Assembly (NCBI RefSeq): GCF_014197015.1
Contig: NZ_JACIET010000002.1
Location: forward strand, 620,001 to 684,000
Source of the DNA: Niveibacterium umoris
GTDB lineage: Bacteria > Pseudomonadota > Gammaproteobacteria > Burkholderiales > Rhodocyclaceae
Reading direction: 5' to 3'
DNA length: 64,000 nt
Every line of letters begins with the position of its first letter. Position 1 is the first letter of the stretch. The position numbers and the translations under genes are program-made. The notes beneath the pieces are model-generated. The model did no database searches, was not told where the DNA came from, and saw only the letters and a list, made by a program, of their open reading frames with translations. Positions 15,649 to 24,168 of the stretch are shown here, piece after piece.

Positions 15649-18600
15649 ATGGCTACCGAAATGGAAGGCTCGACTACACCCAAAGCCGTCATCGAACATA
15701 TCAGGCGGTACGAGTTTGGCATCGGAGCCGAGCTCGTTGGAGATGGCCGGGAAGTCGTCGACCGAATGGTTCGAAAATACCGGAATCTCTTGGAGACGGT
15801 CGCAAAGGACCTCAACTCAAAAGAGTCGCACTTCTTGCTCGAGTTGCTCCAAAACGCCGATGACAACCGCTACGCTCCCGGTGTCGCTCCGTCTCTTGCA
15901 TTTCGATTGACCTCTAGAGAAATCGTAGTCTCGAACAACGAAATCGGCTTTTCGTCTGACAACGTTCGTGCGCTTTGCAGCGCTGGCGAGAGTTCAAAGA
16001 AGAACAAGGTCGGTTACATCGGAGAGAAGGGAATCGGCTTCAAGTCGGTGTTCAAGGTCACGGACACGCCGGAGATTCACTCCAATGGCTATCACTTCCG
16101 GTTCGACTTGACCGACCCCAACGACCAGTTGGGCTATGTCGTTCCCCATTGGGTGGCCCCCCGGGCAGAAGACGATGAGAGAGTCACCACTGTCGTTCTT
16201 CCGGCTAGGGCAGGAAGCGAATTCTCGCCAGAGCTTCTGGGTGACATCAACGCGACGTTGCTCCTGTTTTTGGAGAAACTTCGCCTGCTCGAAGTTCACA
16301 CGAACGATGGCACCTTCCGCTATGAGCGAGCGGATGACAACTTCCTCAGCGCGCTGACAGTAGTCAGTAAGCGTGCTGGTGAGGCTGAGTCGAGAGAGAC
16401 GTCGACGTACCTCCGCTCAAAGTACTCGCTTGACATGGCAGACATCGTTGAGCCGAAGCGGGAGAAAGTTGAACGTGTTGACGTCGTGCTTGCCTTTCCC
16501 CTTTCAGACGACGGCGCTGCGGCACCGGTTGAGGGGTGCCCGACCTATGCCTTTCTTCCCATCCGTAGTTTCGGTTTCTCTTTTTGCATCCAGGCGGACT
16601 TCGTCCTTATCTCCAGTCGCGAGGGCGTACACGAGGAACTGCCTTGGAATCGACGTCTGCGCGATTCAATTGCTCCGGCGTTCGTAGCCGCAGTCGAGGA
16701 GTTCAAGCGGCATCCGGCACTGGCGCTGAGCTACCTGCGGTTCTTACCCAAAAAAAGTGATGTCGTGGACCCGTTCTTCGCCCCTGTCGTGGCGCAGACC
16801 GTTGACGCGCTTAAGGAGGTCGCCTGCATTCCTGTTGAAGGAGGTGGTTGGCGCAAACCGTCGAAGGTGTTGCTGGCATCTGATGCAATCCGCGAACTCT
16901 TTACTTCGGCCGACGCAGTGACGCTGTTCGGGGCTGACTACCCGACGCCTGGTTTCGTGGCACCGGAAGGCGGCCTTGAGCGATTGTCATGCCGTACGCT
17001 TTTCATCCAGGAGGTGCTTGAGCTCTTCGGCAAGCGCAGCGAATGGCTAAAGGGTAAGGACTTAACGTGGAAGGTTCGGTTCTACGAGTACATTGCAAAG
17101 TCGCCAATGCGGGACGACTACGTCAAAGAAATGTTGAAGCTGCCTTGCATTCCTGCCGCAGGTGGGAAGATGGCAACGCCGCAGAGCGACGCAGTCTTCT
17201 ATCCCTTGAGTTCAGCTGAGAAGTACGGCTTCGAGCACCTGCTTACCGTTGTTGATGGCGAGTTCCATGCTCGGGCTCGTGAGATATCCCCGGATGTACT
17301 TGCTCTCCTGGATAGCCTTGGGGTTCAACACGACGAGCCGTACGAACTCGTCCAGCACCACGTTTTGCCACACCACACACCCGACGGGTTTAAGAAGGCG
17401 GACCGAGTAGCGCTTCTTGGGCATATCCGCTATCTCCGCGATAAGCTCGACGCCTATCTAGCCAAAGCTCGTGATGGTCAGTCAGAAGAAACAGCCCTGA
17501 AGACACTTCGCACAGGGTTGTACTTGTGCAACAAGTATGAAGAAGATGGTTCCTGGTACTTTGGCCGGCCAGACTCAATTTACTTGGGCAAAGAATATCG
17601 TCCGGCCTTCGATATTGAAGGCTTGCTAGGCGACCAGCTTCCCCCTAAGAAGTTGTTGTCCGAAAAGTACATCGTCAAGTCGGCGGGTAGGTCTGACAAG
17701 GAGGAAACTGCAGCTGACCTTCAGCGGTGGCGTGAGTTCTTCATTCGAATCGGGGTGCACGACGCTCCACAGGTCGTCCCTCAGGTCACGGGTGATGTTG
17801 CTTGCAGCGACGAACTCTCTGCGCTGCTGACGGCTGAAGACAAAGCGGTGCGGAGGGAGACTCTTGAGTGTTTGAACAAGCACTGGAGTCGATACAGTCA
17901 CCTGACGACATATCAAGCTCGTTCAGGGAGGTCGGTTTTCCAGACGCAGCGGACGCAGTTCGCGGCGGCGTTGCGAGCAACTGCCGCACCGACCCGACGT
18001 CGAGTGACGGTGCCGCTGGAGCAAACCTATCACGACCGTCCCGAGGTGAGTGACCTCCTGGGCGGAAACCTTACGTACGTGGATGCTGACGTTTCGGATG
18101 AGCGCTTCCTTGCTTCGTGCGGCATCACTTACAAGGTGGATGCCAACGCGTGTCTCAAGCGGCTCCGCCAGATTCGCGCCGAAGGCGGCACTACCAAAGA
18201 GCAGATACGACGCATCTACCGACGGCTTGAGGACCTCTGGAACATCGACGGGCCCACGATTAAAGCCGCCTTCGCAAGCGAAGCGCTCATCGCTCTTGGG
18301 CGAGGTGACAGCCTCACATGGGTTCTACCGAGCGATGCGTGTTGGCGTCCAACGAACGTGCGCTTCCTCGATACACGGCATCCCCCGCTGAGTACGCAGT
18401 ACGTCGACTACTCGAATTTCTTTACCCGCTTGCTGCATGTTCCACCCGAACTGGAACTGACCAAGTGGGTAGACGCGCTCGCGGAACTTGAGGGGGTGGA
18501 GTCGAAAAGTGAGCGCGAAGACATTGCCCGCGTTATCTACAGACGCCTGAGTCGCGAACTCGCCTTGCAGTCATCTACCAATCCGCCTAGCCCACCGCCC

Positions 18601-20445
18601 GCGTGGCTGGGGCGGTTCGAGTCGCAGCAGCTCTTTCTTAGTCACCGCGGAAAACTTGTTGCGAACTCTGCTGCGCTGTACTTCAACGATGCGCCTGAAT
18701 ACGCCGCGCTCTTCAAGGACTCACCGGACGTTTCCTTGTTGACCCTTGCGCGGGATGATTGGTCCGCAGTCGAACTACTTCTCAACAAGTCGGGAGTCCG
18801 AACTCTTTCTTCGTCGTTAACGATAGCAGTCGCACCTGGCATTGAGGGGACATCTAGCGAGCGACTCACTCAAAAGCTGCGGGACATGTTCGTGTGTTTC
18901 GCTCGCGTGGTTTATGAGCATAACCAACAGCGCTTTGAGACGGCCATCAAGGAGAAGCTGTTTGAAGAGCTGCATAACCTTGAGGTTGTCATCGTTCAGG
19001 ACTTGGTGCTTGATGTAACGCTTGGTGCGTCTGTGCGCAGGACGACCGGTCCAGTGGCTCGACGAGGAGCTGAACTCTTGCTCCACGCGGAAGCCCCTTC
19101 GCATTTGGACCAAGTGGCATTAGAAGTCCGCAAGCTTTTGCGACTGCCAGTTGTGCTCACCGACATCATCAGCCGGGTGTTGATTTCACCGACAGTGCAG
19201 GACGCGGAAGCGTACCTCCGACTGCGTAACGTCAGCGCACTCCCGCCTGAGGAAACGCTCGCGCTGGACCGAGCATTCGGTCTTGCACCGCCAGCGCTAG
19301 CAGTGCCGCCTAGTCAGGAGAGCGAGGACACCGAGGTCAAGACGACTGCACTAACAGCTCCCGCGACGGAGCCTGCTGCAACGGTTCCTAGCCCAGCATC
19401 ACTGCCACTGGGCGCCGCAGGTACTGAGCCTCGTCCGCCTGCAGATGAGGGTCTGGACAAGAACTTTGCGCCGCTCTCCAAGTCGGCAGCAGGCGATATA
19501 TGTTCACGCGCAGGTTCTGCCGGAAACAGTTCGTCGCAACTCGTCGCGAGCGCCACGGACGGCAGCAGTTCACCAAGGTGTGACTCCAGTGTGCCTACTG
19601 CATCTACGCCCACGCCGAAATCGCCTGGCACTGCTAGGAATGGAGGTGCTGCAGGCGGACAGGCGTCCGAAGGTGCGTACACGCCAAGAGGCAGTCGGAA
19701 TGGCGCTTCCGAGGGAGGACTAGCGCCAGCACAGGTCAGTACGGGGACTTATCGCGGTGGTCCACAAGTAGGACATCGAGCGCAAAAGGCCAGGCCAGCG
19801 CGAACGAAGAGAGGACGGCTGCTTAGCTACGCAGACACCTCCGACCCAACGAAGCCGTCGGTACCGCCAGACGCGGAGTCGAACTCCGAGGCCGCAAAAT
19901 GGAATCTCGCTGTTGAACAAGCTGCGGTCACCTATTTTCTTGAGAAGGCTGCGCCGCAGTGGAAGTCTGCAGAAGTGATGCCACCCGGAAACGCCGGCTT
20001 TGACGTCAAGGCCATCGCCATGGATGGCGGCGAGGAATACATCGAGGTTAAAGGTCAGGGTGGCGCTTGGACCGAGGAAGGGGTTGCGTTAACACCCACC
20101 GAACTCGCCAAGGCGTTCTCAGCCGGAAGGCGGTATTGGCTCTGCGTAGTCGAGCATGCTACTGACGACAACCGTCGTCAGCTGTTCCTGGTGCAGGACC
20201 CCTTTGGGCTAACGACGCAGTTTCGCTTCGACAAGGGTTGGAAGGCAATGGCCAAGACGGTCGCCGCAAAGCCCCTTTGCCCGGAGGTCGGCATGTTTGT
20301 CACCATTGAGAATGATGGGAAGGGGAGAATCACCAAAGTGAAGGGCAGCGGGCGCTTCAAGAAACTGCACATCGAGTTCGCGGACGGGAGGCTGTCCTTC
20401 AGCAAGGTATTCAACCCCTCAACGATGACGCTGAGCTACGAGTAA
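15649..20445 (+). CDS. Sacsin/HSP90-like ATPase with C-terminal DUF3883 domain, candidate defence protein
   Basis: About 1598 residues from ATG 15649; the longer frame begins at 15553 and the start is not fixed by a ribosome-binding site. The N-terminus is a GHKL/sacsin-type ATPase: 'LLELLQNADDNRY' near residue 64 is the N-box with the metal-binding Asn, and 'GEKGIGFKSVFKV' near 125-137 is the G1 box. A long helical middle follows. Residues ~1225-1400 are a Ser/Pro/Ala-rich, low-complexity linker. The end is a DUF3883 domain with Y-I-E-V-K-G near 1463, a likely PD-(D/E)XK-type nuclease core. This ATPase + DUF3883 architecture occurs in bacterial defence islands. The next gene starts 2 bp after the stop, so they form one operon. 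Defence function is inferred. Confidence 0.88.
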   Translation: MATEMEGSTTPKAVIEHIRRYEFGIGAELVGDGREVVDRMVRKYRNLLETVAKDLNSKESHFLLELLQNADDNRYAPGVAPSLAFRLTSREIVVSNNEIGFSSDNVRALCSAGESSKKNKVGYIGEKGIGFKSVFKVTDTPEIHSNGYHFRFDLTDPNDQLGYVVPHWVAPRAEDDERVTTVVLPARAGSEFSPELLGDINATLLLFLEKLRLLEVHTNDGTFRYERADDNFLSALTVVSKRAGEAESRETSTYLRSKYSLDMADIVEPKREKVERVDVVLAFPLSDDGAAAPVEGCPTYAFLPIRSFGFSFCIQADFVLISSREGVHEELPWNRRLRDSIAPAFVAAVEEFKRHPALALSYLRFLPKKSDVVDPFFAPVVAQTVDALKEVACIPVEGGGWRKPSKVLLASDAIRELFTSADAVTLFGADYPTPGFVAPEGGLERLSCRTLFIQEVLELFGKRSEWLKGKDLTWKVRFYEYIAKSPMRDDYVKEMLKLPCIPAAGGKMATPQSDAVFYPLSSAEKYGFEHLLTVVDGEFHARAREISPDVLALLDSLGVQHDEPYELVQHHVLPHHTPDGFKKADRVALLGHIRYLRDKLDAYLAKARDGQSEETALKTLRTGLYLCNKYEEDGSWYFGRPDSIYLGKEYRPAFDIEGLLGDQLPPKKLLSEKYIVKSAGRSDKEETAADLQRWREFFIRIGVHDAPQVVPQVTGDVACSDELSALLTAEDKAVRRETLECLNKHWSRYSHLTTYQARSGRSVFQTQRTQFAAALRATAAPTRRRVTVPLEQTYHDRPEVSDLLGGNLTYVDADVSDERFLASCGITYKVDANACLKRLRQIRAEGGTTKEQIRRIYRRLEDLWNIDGPTIKAAFASEALIALGRGDSLTWVLPSDACWRPTNVRFLDTRHPPLSTQYVDYSNFFTRLLHVPPELELTKWVDALAELEGVESKSEREDIARVIYRRLSRELALQSSTNPPSPPPAWLGRFESQQLFLSHRGKLVANSAALYFNDAPEYAALFKDSPDVSLLTLARDDWSAVELLLNKSGVRTLSSSLTIAVAPGIEGTSSERLTQKLRDMFVCFARVVYEHNQQRFETAIKEKLFEELHNLEVVIVQDLVLDVTLGASVRRTTGPVARRGAELLLHAEAPSHLDQVALEVRKLLRLPVVLTDIISRVLISPTVQDAEAYLRLRNVSALPPEETLALDRAFGLAPPALAVPPSQESEDTEVKTTALTAPATEPAATVPSPASLPLGAAGTEPRPPADEGLDKNFAPLSKSAAGDICSRAGSAGNSSSQLVASATDGSSSPRCDSSVPTASTPTPKSPGTARNGGAAGGQASEGAYTPRGSRNGASEGGLAPAQVSTGTYRGGPQVGHRAQKARPARTKRGRLLSYADTSDPTKPSVPPDAESNSEAAKWNLAVEQAAVTYFLEKAAPQWKSAEVMPPGNAGFDVKAIAMDGGEEYIEVKGQGGAWTEEGVALTPTELAKAFSAGRRYWLCVVEHATDDNRRQLFLVQDPFGLTTQFRFDKGWKAMAKTVAAKPLCPEVGMFVTIENDGKGRITKVKGSGRFKKLHIEFADGRLSFSKVFNPSTMTLSYE

Positions 20446-20447
20446 CC

Positions 20448-22154
20448 ATGGCACGCATGCTTCCTGAGTTGACCGAAGAGCAGCTGAAAGGTCTGAAGTC
20501 ACAGGCCGAGGCCCGCTTCTACGAAGAGTGTCGGAAACAGTTGCCTGACGATGTTCTCGTCATCTATTCAGTCAACTGGATATATCGGGACGGCCGGGGT
20601 TGGCTATTCGAGGGGGAGGCGGATTTCACCATCGTCGTACCGCAAAGCGGTGTGTTCGCGATTGAGGTCAAAGGCGGAGGAGTGTCGTTTGATTCTGTCA
20701 CTGGGCGTTGGCAGTCCATCGACCGAAACAAGGTAATACACGACATCAAGGACCCGTTCAGCCAAGCAGCTGGTGAGCGCCACGCCCTCCGGGACCAACT
20801 TCTTGGACATCCCCTCTGGCGTCGGTGGCGAGGCTCCCGAGTGACTCTGGGCCATGCGGTGATGTTGCCGGACATTCACGACGCACAACAACTCGTTGCG
20901 CCAAACCGTCAGCGACCAATCATCGGCGTCGATACGGACATCAGCGCGCTTGTGCCGTGGATGGCACAGCTGCAGGCCTTCTGGACACAAACAAATGAGA
21001 GCCCACTCGGCGCCCACGGCGTTCAGTTGGTCGAGGAAATCCTGTGTAGCTCTGTAGAGGTTCGACCGGCCATGCGAGCCGTTCTTGATGCTGCTGAGCA
21101 AGCGCGCATACGGCTGACGACCAATCAAGCAAAAGTCCTCCGCATACTGGGAGGTCGTAAGCGTGCGGTCATTGCGGGTGGAGCCGGCACAGGCAAGACC
21201 CTGATAGCGGTCGAAAAGGCAAGGCAGCTCGCGGAGATGGGACTGTCAGTCTTACTGCTTTGCTACAACAGACCACTCGCGGGAGCTCTGGCCGCAAGTG
21301 TTATTGACGAACCCCGCATCACGGTACTCAGTTTCCATCAGCTCTGCGATAGACGCATCGCTGAGGCTCGCAAAGCGGCCGGCGTGGACCTGCTTGCAGA
21401 AGCGCAGGAAGCATTCCCAGGCCACGATGAGAAGCACCTCTTCGAGGTCCAAATGCCTTTCGCGCTAGCTCGGTCGAACGAAGTTCTTGACGCGAAGTAT
21501 GACGCGCTGGTTGTCGATGAGGCACAGGACTTCAGCGACGACTACTGGTTCTCGATAGAGGAATTGCTCCGCGAACCTGAGCAAGGGTTCCTGTACATCT
21601 TCATCGACGAGAACCAAGCGCTCTACCGCAAGCATGCCAACTTGCCGGTGAAGGACGAGACCTACCGTCTTCTCGCAAACTGCCGCAACACTGTCCCCAT
21701 TCATCGAGCTGGCTACGCGTTCTACAAGGGTGATGCCATTGACGACCCCGACCTGCTTGGAGACCCCGTCACTCGAATGGCCGCCGACGACGACGGCCAA
21801 CAAGCGGTTGCAATAGCAAGCGTCGTGAAAAAGCTTCTCGCTGATGCGGTCCAACCAACTGAAATTGCGGTTCTGTTGGCCAAGCGACCGAAGGCTCGAT
21901 TGTATGGATTGCTTCAGGACCAAAAGCTATCGGGTGGGCACTCTTGGACTATTGAGGCCCCGGGACCGCATCGAGCAGTACTCGTCGACACTGTGGGCCG
22001 TTTCAAGGGCTTGGAGGCGCCGGTGGTCATCCTTTGGGTCGGCGACGAGGTTATTGACGAGAAACAGTGGGAATACCTTTACGTTGGGGCCACTCGCGCG
22101 AAGTCACTCCTCTACGTGGTCGGCTCTGCAAGAGCAGTGGATGCGTTCGCCTAG
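20448..22154 (+). CDS. NERD nuclease-domain superfamily 1 (UvrD-like) helicase
   Basis: A 568-residue protein, ATG 2 bp after the previous stop. The N-terminal NERD (nuclease-related) domain has D59 in 'GEADFTIV' and E73-V-K75 in 'VFAIEVKGG', the PD-(D/E)XK-like set. A superfamily 1 helicase follows: Walker A GGAGTGKT at 244-251, DEAQ at 357-360 in 'ALVVDEAQDFSDDYW', and a C-terminal 'KGLEAPVVILW' and 'YVGATRAK' as motifs V-VI. It would unwind and possibly cut DNA, with the large ATPase/DUF3883 protein as partner. Two putative nucleases and two NTPases in a two-gene operon fit a phage-defence module. A good terminator follows at 22220. Confidence 0.88.
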   Translation: MARMLPELTEEQLKGLKSQAEARFYEECRKQLPDDVLVIYSVNWIYRDGRGWLFEGEADFTIVVPQSGVFAIEVKGGGVSFDSVTGRWQSIDRNKVIHDIKDPFSQAAGERHALRDQLLGHPLWRRWRGSRVTLGHAVMLPDIHDAQQLVAPNRQRPIIGVDTDISALVPWMAQLQAFWTQTNESPLGAHGVQLVEEILCSSVEVRPAMRAVLDAAEQARIRLTTNQAKVLRILGGRKRAVIAGGAGTGKTLIAVEKARQLAEMGLSVLLLCYNRPLAGALAASVIDEPRITVLSFHQLCDRRIAEARKAAGVDLLAEAQEAFPGHDEKHLFEVQMPFALARSNEVLDAKYDALVVDEAQDFSDDYWFSIEELLREPEQGFLYIFIDENQALYRKHANLPVKDETYRLLANCRNTVPIHRAGYAFYKGDAIDDPDLLGDPVTRMAADDDGQQAVAIASVVKKLLADAVQPTEIAVLLAKRPKARLYGLLQDQKLSGGHSWTIEAPGPHRAVLVDTVGRFKGLEAPVVILWVGDEVIDEKQWEYLYVGATRAKSLLYVVGSARAVDAFA

Positions 22155-22219
22155 ACAGTCGATTAGAACGAGCGGTGCCTCGTAGCGTTACAAGAGACCA
22201 GCGAACGTATTGGACTTTC

Positions 22220-22247
22220 AGCGCCCGTCGTCGGGCGCTCTTGTGTT
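22220..22247 (+). terminator. Rho-independent terminator after the NERD-helicase gene
   Basis: The stem AGCGCCCG (22220-22227) pairs with CGGGCGCT (22232-22239) across a TCGT loop, followed by CTTGTGTT. It closes the ATPase/helicase operon. Confidence 0.75.
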
Positions 22248-22528
22248 CCTAGCTTCCACGGTTTCCGTCACCCTGAAGCAAGCAGATTCTGGATTGCCGA
22301 CTGCATCTGAGACCGCCCCAATGACGGGGGAGACGCGTGTTGCTAGCTCGCTTGGGCAGCGTAGTCAGAGCCGCACACAGGCGTTCTCAGCTCATGAGGC
22401 CCGGTTTCTTGCGATATGCATACCCAGCCTCCGGGGGCTTGAGCGCAAACGCTTGTTGGCGTATAAATACTTAACTATTTGATTCTCCTGGCTTTTGTGC
22501 GGAAGCCCTAGTTACGCCACCGGGTAGC

Positions 22529-22682
22529 GGTGTGACACTAATTGGGTAAATGTGTGCCAATTTTTGGTTCCGGAATCCTCTGTAGGCCTTGCGGCTGCTA
22601 GGGGGCCTGTGCCACCAATTGAGTCTCGCTACAGAACTGCGCAGGGTCACAATGAGTGACGTAGCTGGCGCCAATTGTTGAT
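22529..22682. repeat. Cluster of CCAATT-containing repeats, possible transposon-end binding sites
   Basis: CCAATT or its complement occurs four times in ~150 bp of otherwise GC-rich DNA. One is in TGTGACACTAATTGGG (22530-22545, inverted); the others are in TGTGCCAATTTTTGG (22553-22567), TGTGCCACCAATTGAG (22608-22623) and GGCGCCAATTGTTGA (22667-22681). Three share a TGTGCCA-like lead or a close variant. The rest of 22248-22725 shows no gene. Multiple transposase-binding repeats at an element end are typical of Tn7/Tn402-like transposons. No matching set was found upstream of tnsA within the window. Confidence 0.35.
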
Positions 22683-22725
22683 TGCCGCCCGCTGTTTCAT
22701 TGTCAATGCCCCTCTGCGGTCGCGC

Positions 22726-23112
22726 CTATTTGCTGCGTCTTGGCCCACCGACATTTGTTCGCACGATTGCATCAAGATCCCGACTGTGGAACAGGTCGAT
22801 GCATTTCATCGAGTTGTACGAGGACTTGGTCGATCCCGCGTACTCGCGCTTGATAAACGTCACGACTAGCTTGTCGATTGCCTCGTAGGTCTCGATCGGC
22901 TGATGACCAAACTCCAGGTAGGCCGCCGCGGTGGCATTTGCGTCGTTGCGCGACGCTTCGTCCGGGGCGATCTGGGCGAGACAGCGGCTGAGCGCCCAAT
23001 TTTTGAGCAAAGTCTTCTGGGAGTACTTGGCGGTCGTGGGCTCCTGGGCCACAGCAGTGGTCGTCGTCCCTAAAGTCGCCAAACACAGGCAGACGATGAT
23101 CCTTGGGGTCAT
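22726..23112 (-). CDS. tai4: Tai4-family immunity protein to a type VI amidase effector
   Basis: A 128-residue protein whose ATG overlaps the stop of the amidase gene (ATGA at 23109-23112). The first ~22 residues are a signal peptide ending 'TTTTAVAQ', so it acts in the periplasm, where Tai4 proteins bind and block Tae4. The body has the family pattern 'KTLLKNWALSRCLAQ', 'DANATAAAYLEFG' and a C-terminal 'SMKCIDLFHS' with conserved cysteines. Length agrees with Tai4 proteins. It protects the cell from its own and sibling Tae4. Position directly after the effector gene confirms the pairing. Confidence 0.9.
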   Translation of the reverse strand: MTPRIIVCLCLATLGTTTTAVAQEPTTAKYSQKTLLKNWALSRCLAQIAPDEASRNDANATAAAYLEFGHQPIETYEAIDKLVVTFIKREYAGSTKSSYNSMKCIDLFHSRDLDAIVRTNVGGPRRSK

Positions 23113-23624
23113 TGGAGAATCCAGAGTGAGGCCGTTTCTGGAGTGAACGGGCCATTGTCAGGATCATGCATCAGATGGCAGGAATCCGAGCACCGGCTGC
23201 CGTCCCAGAGCGTGACATGCCCGCGGGCGTTCGACCAACCGTGGCCTTTGACGACGAGGATGCCTCGCAGGCCCGCGAAGTCCGAAGGTTGGGGGGAGGC
23301 GACCGTTTGGTCAGGCTTCCCAAGTGTACGCGTGAGGTAATCGAGCATCTCGTTCACGCGGTACCGATACAGACTGGAATCGGCGCCGCTCACTACCTCG
23401 TAGCCGGCTCCTCGGGTGATGGGGCGTCCGGACTTGTTCAAGACGTAGCTCATCCGGATCGGGCAAGCATTTTGGAAGATGCCCGATTCGATGTTCTGTT
23501 GCACCTTGCCGCCGATCTTTTTGCCGACTTGATCGACCGGCACGTTGATCTCGAGAAACGCGGCCCAAGCCGTGTGGAAAGTTGGTCTGTCCAAGGGGTT
23601 GCCTCCTGTGTATGCGAAAAGCAT
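23109..23624 (-). CDS. tae4: Tae4-family type VI secretion amidase effector
   Basis: A 171-residue peptidoglycan amidase that cuts the D-Glu/mDAP crosspeptide after delivery into a rival's periplasm. The NlpC/P60-like catalytic set is visible: C54 in 'NACPIRMSYVLN', H136 in 'RGHVTLWDG' with D141 near it, and the pair C145/C149 that forms a disulfide in the family. There is no signal peptide, as expected for a type VI cargo. The start ATG at 23624 lacks a good ribosome-binding site, and the real N-terminus may lie a few residues inside, near the conserved 'RPTFHTAWAAF'. The immunity gene overlaps its end. No type VI structural gene adjoins it. Confidence 0.92.
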   Translation of the reverse strand: MLFAYTGGNPLDRPTFHTAWAAFLEINVPVDQVGKKIGGKVQQNIESGIFQNACPIRMSYVLNKSGRPITRGAGYEVVSGADSSLYRYRVNEMLDYLTRTLGKPDQTVASPQPSDFAGLRGILVVKGHGWSNARGHVTLWDGSRCSDSCHLMHDPDNGPFTPETASLWILQ

Positions 23625-23780
23625 AGTTCAGGTGGGCGACCGCGAGAGGACAAACACTTCACGGTGGGCTGTCTTAGTGTGGTCTTCAGCGCAACCTGGC
23701 GACCCGGTAAGTCATCTTGAGACTCACGCTTGGCGTTAGCGTCACGACGGGACGGTGGAAAACGTCTCCGGACGTGCCGT

Positions 23781-23835
23781 TCGGAAAATTTCACTAACGG
23801 TGCCCAGATTTTCGGGGAATTTCATTAATGGTGGC
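23781..23835. repeat. Two imperfect 24-bp direct repeats, probable IS-end remnant
   Basis: Copies at 23781-23804 and 23812-23835 agree at 19 of 24 positions (core AATTTCA-TAA-GGTG), spaced 31 bp start to start. Such tandem sites near an end are typical of IS21-like elements, but no transposase gene is nearby. Confidence 0.4.
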
Positions 23836-23972
23836 GCAGACGGAACGCCCTGTGACACAGAAACCGAAAAAACCAAATGAAATCAGTGATCAACGTTGCA
23901 CTTTCGGTGACATCCAACAGAACTGTCGGGTGCCACAGATAGTGAGAGGGTCCGACGGATCCCAGACATACA

Positions 23973-24000
23973 AACGCCCGGGTTTCCCGGGCGTTTTCTT
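23973..24000 (+). terminator. Strong Rho-independent terminator
   Basis: AACGCCCGGG (23973-23982), loop TTT, CCCGGGCGTT (23986-23995), then TTCTT. It lies downstream of no recognisable + strand gene, so it may be left over from a lost or short transcript. Confidence 0.7.
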
Positions 24001-24030
24001 TGGGCGCATCCAAGTCGATCAGATGTCTGT

Positions 24031-24159
24031 TTCAAGCTGGTGCTCGATACGCATCTCAACGAAGTCGTCGCCAACGAGTTCGCGCAGGATTTCGTGAAAC
24101 GCGCAGTCAACGGCTGCTTTCTTGAAGACAAGCCTGATCGCCGGGCGGTGCCGTATTGA
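24031..24159 (+). pseudogene. Coding-like gene remnant (C-terminal fragment)
   Basis: The frame ending TGA at 24157-24159 reads about 42 residues including 'KLVLDTHLNEVVANEFAQDF' and ending 'DKPDRRAVPY', which looks like a real protein C-terminus. No start codon or plausible N-terminal part precedes it; the strong terminator at 23973 is just upstream. It is likely debris from an insertion or deletion. The family is not recognised. Confidence 0.3.
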
Positions 24160-24168
24160 GCCCGTCGC

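Noticed and set aside
22210-22482. 90-codon open frame downstream of the NERD-helicase
   Set aside because: It overlaps a good terminator, has no ribosome-binding site and no recognisable domain.
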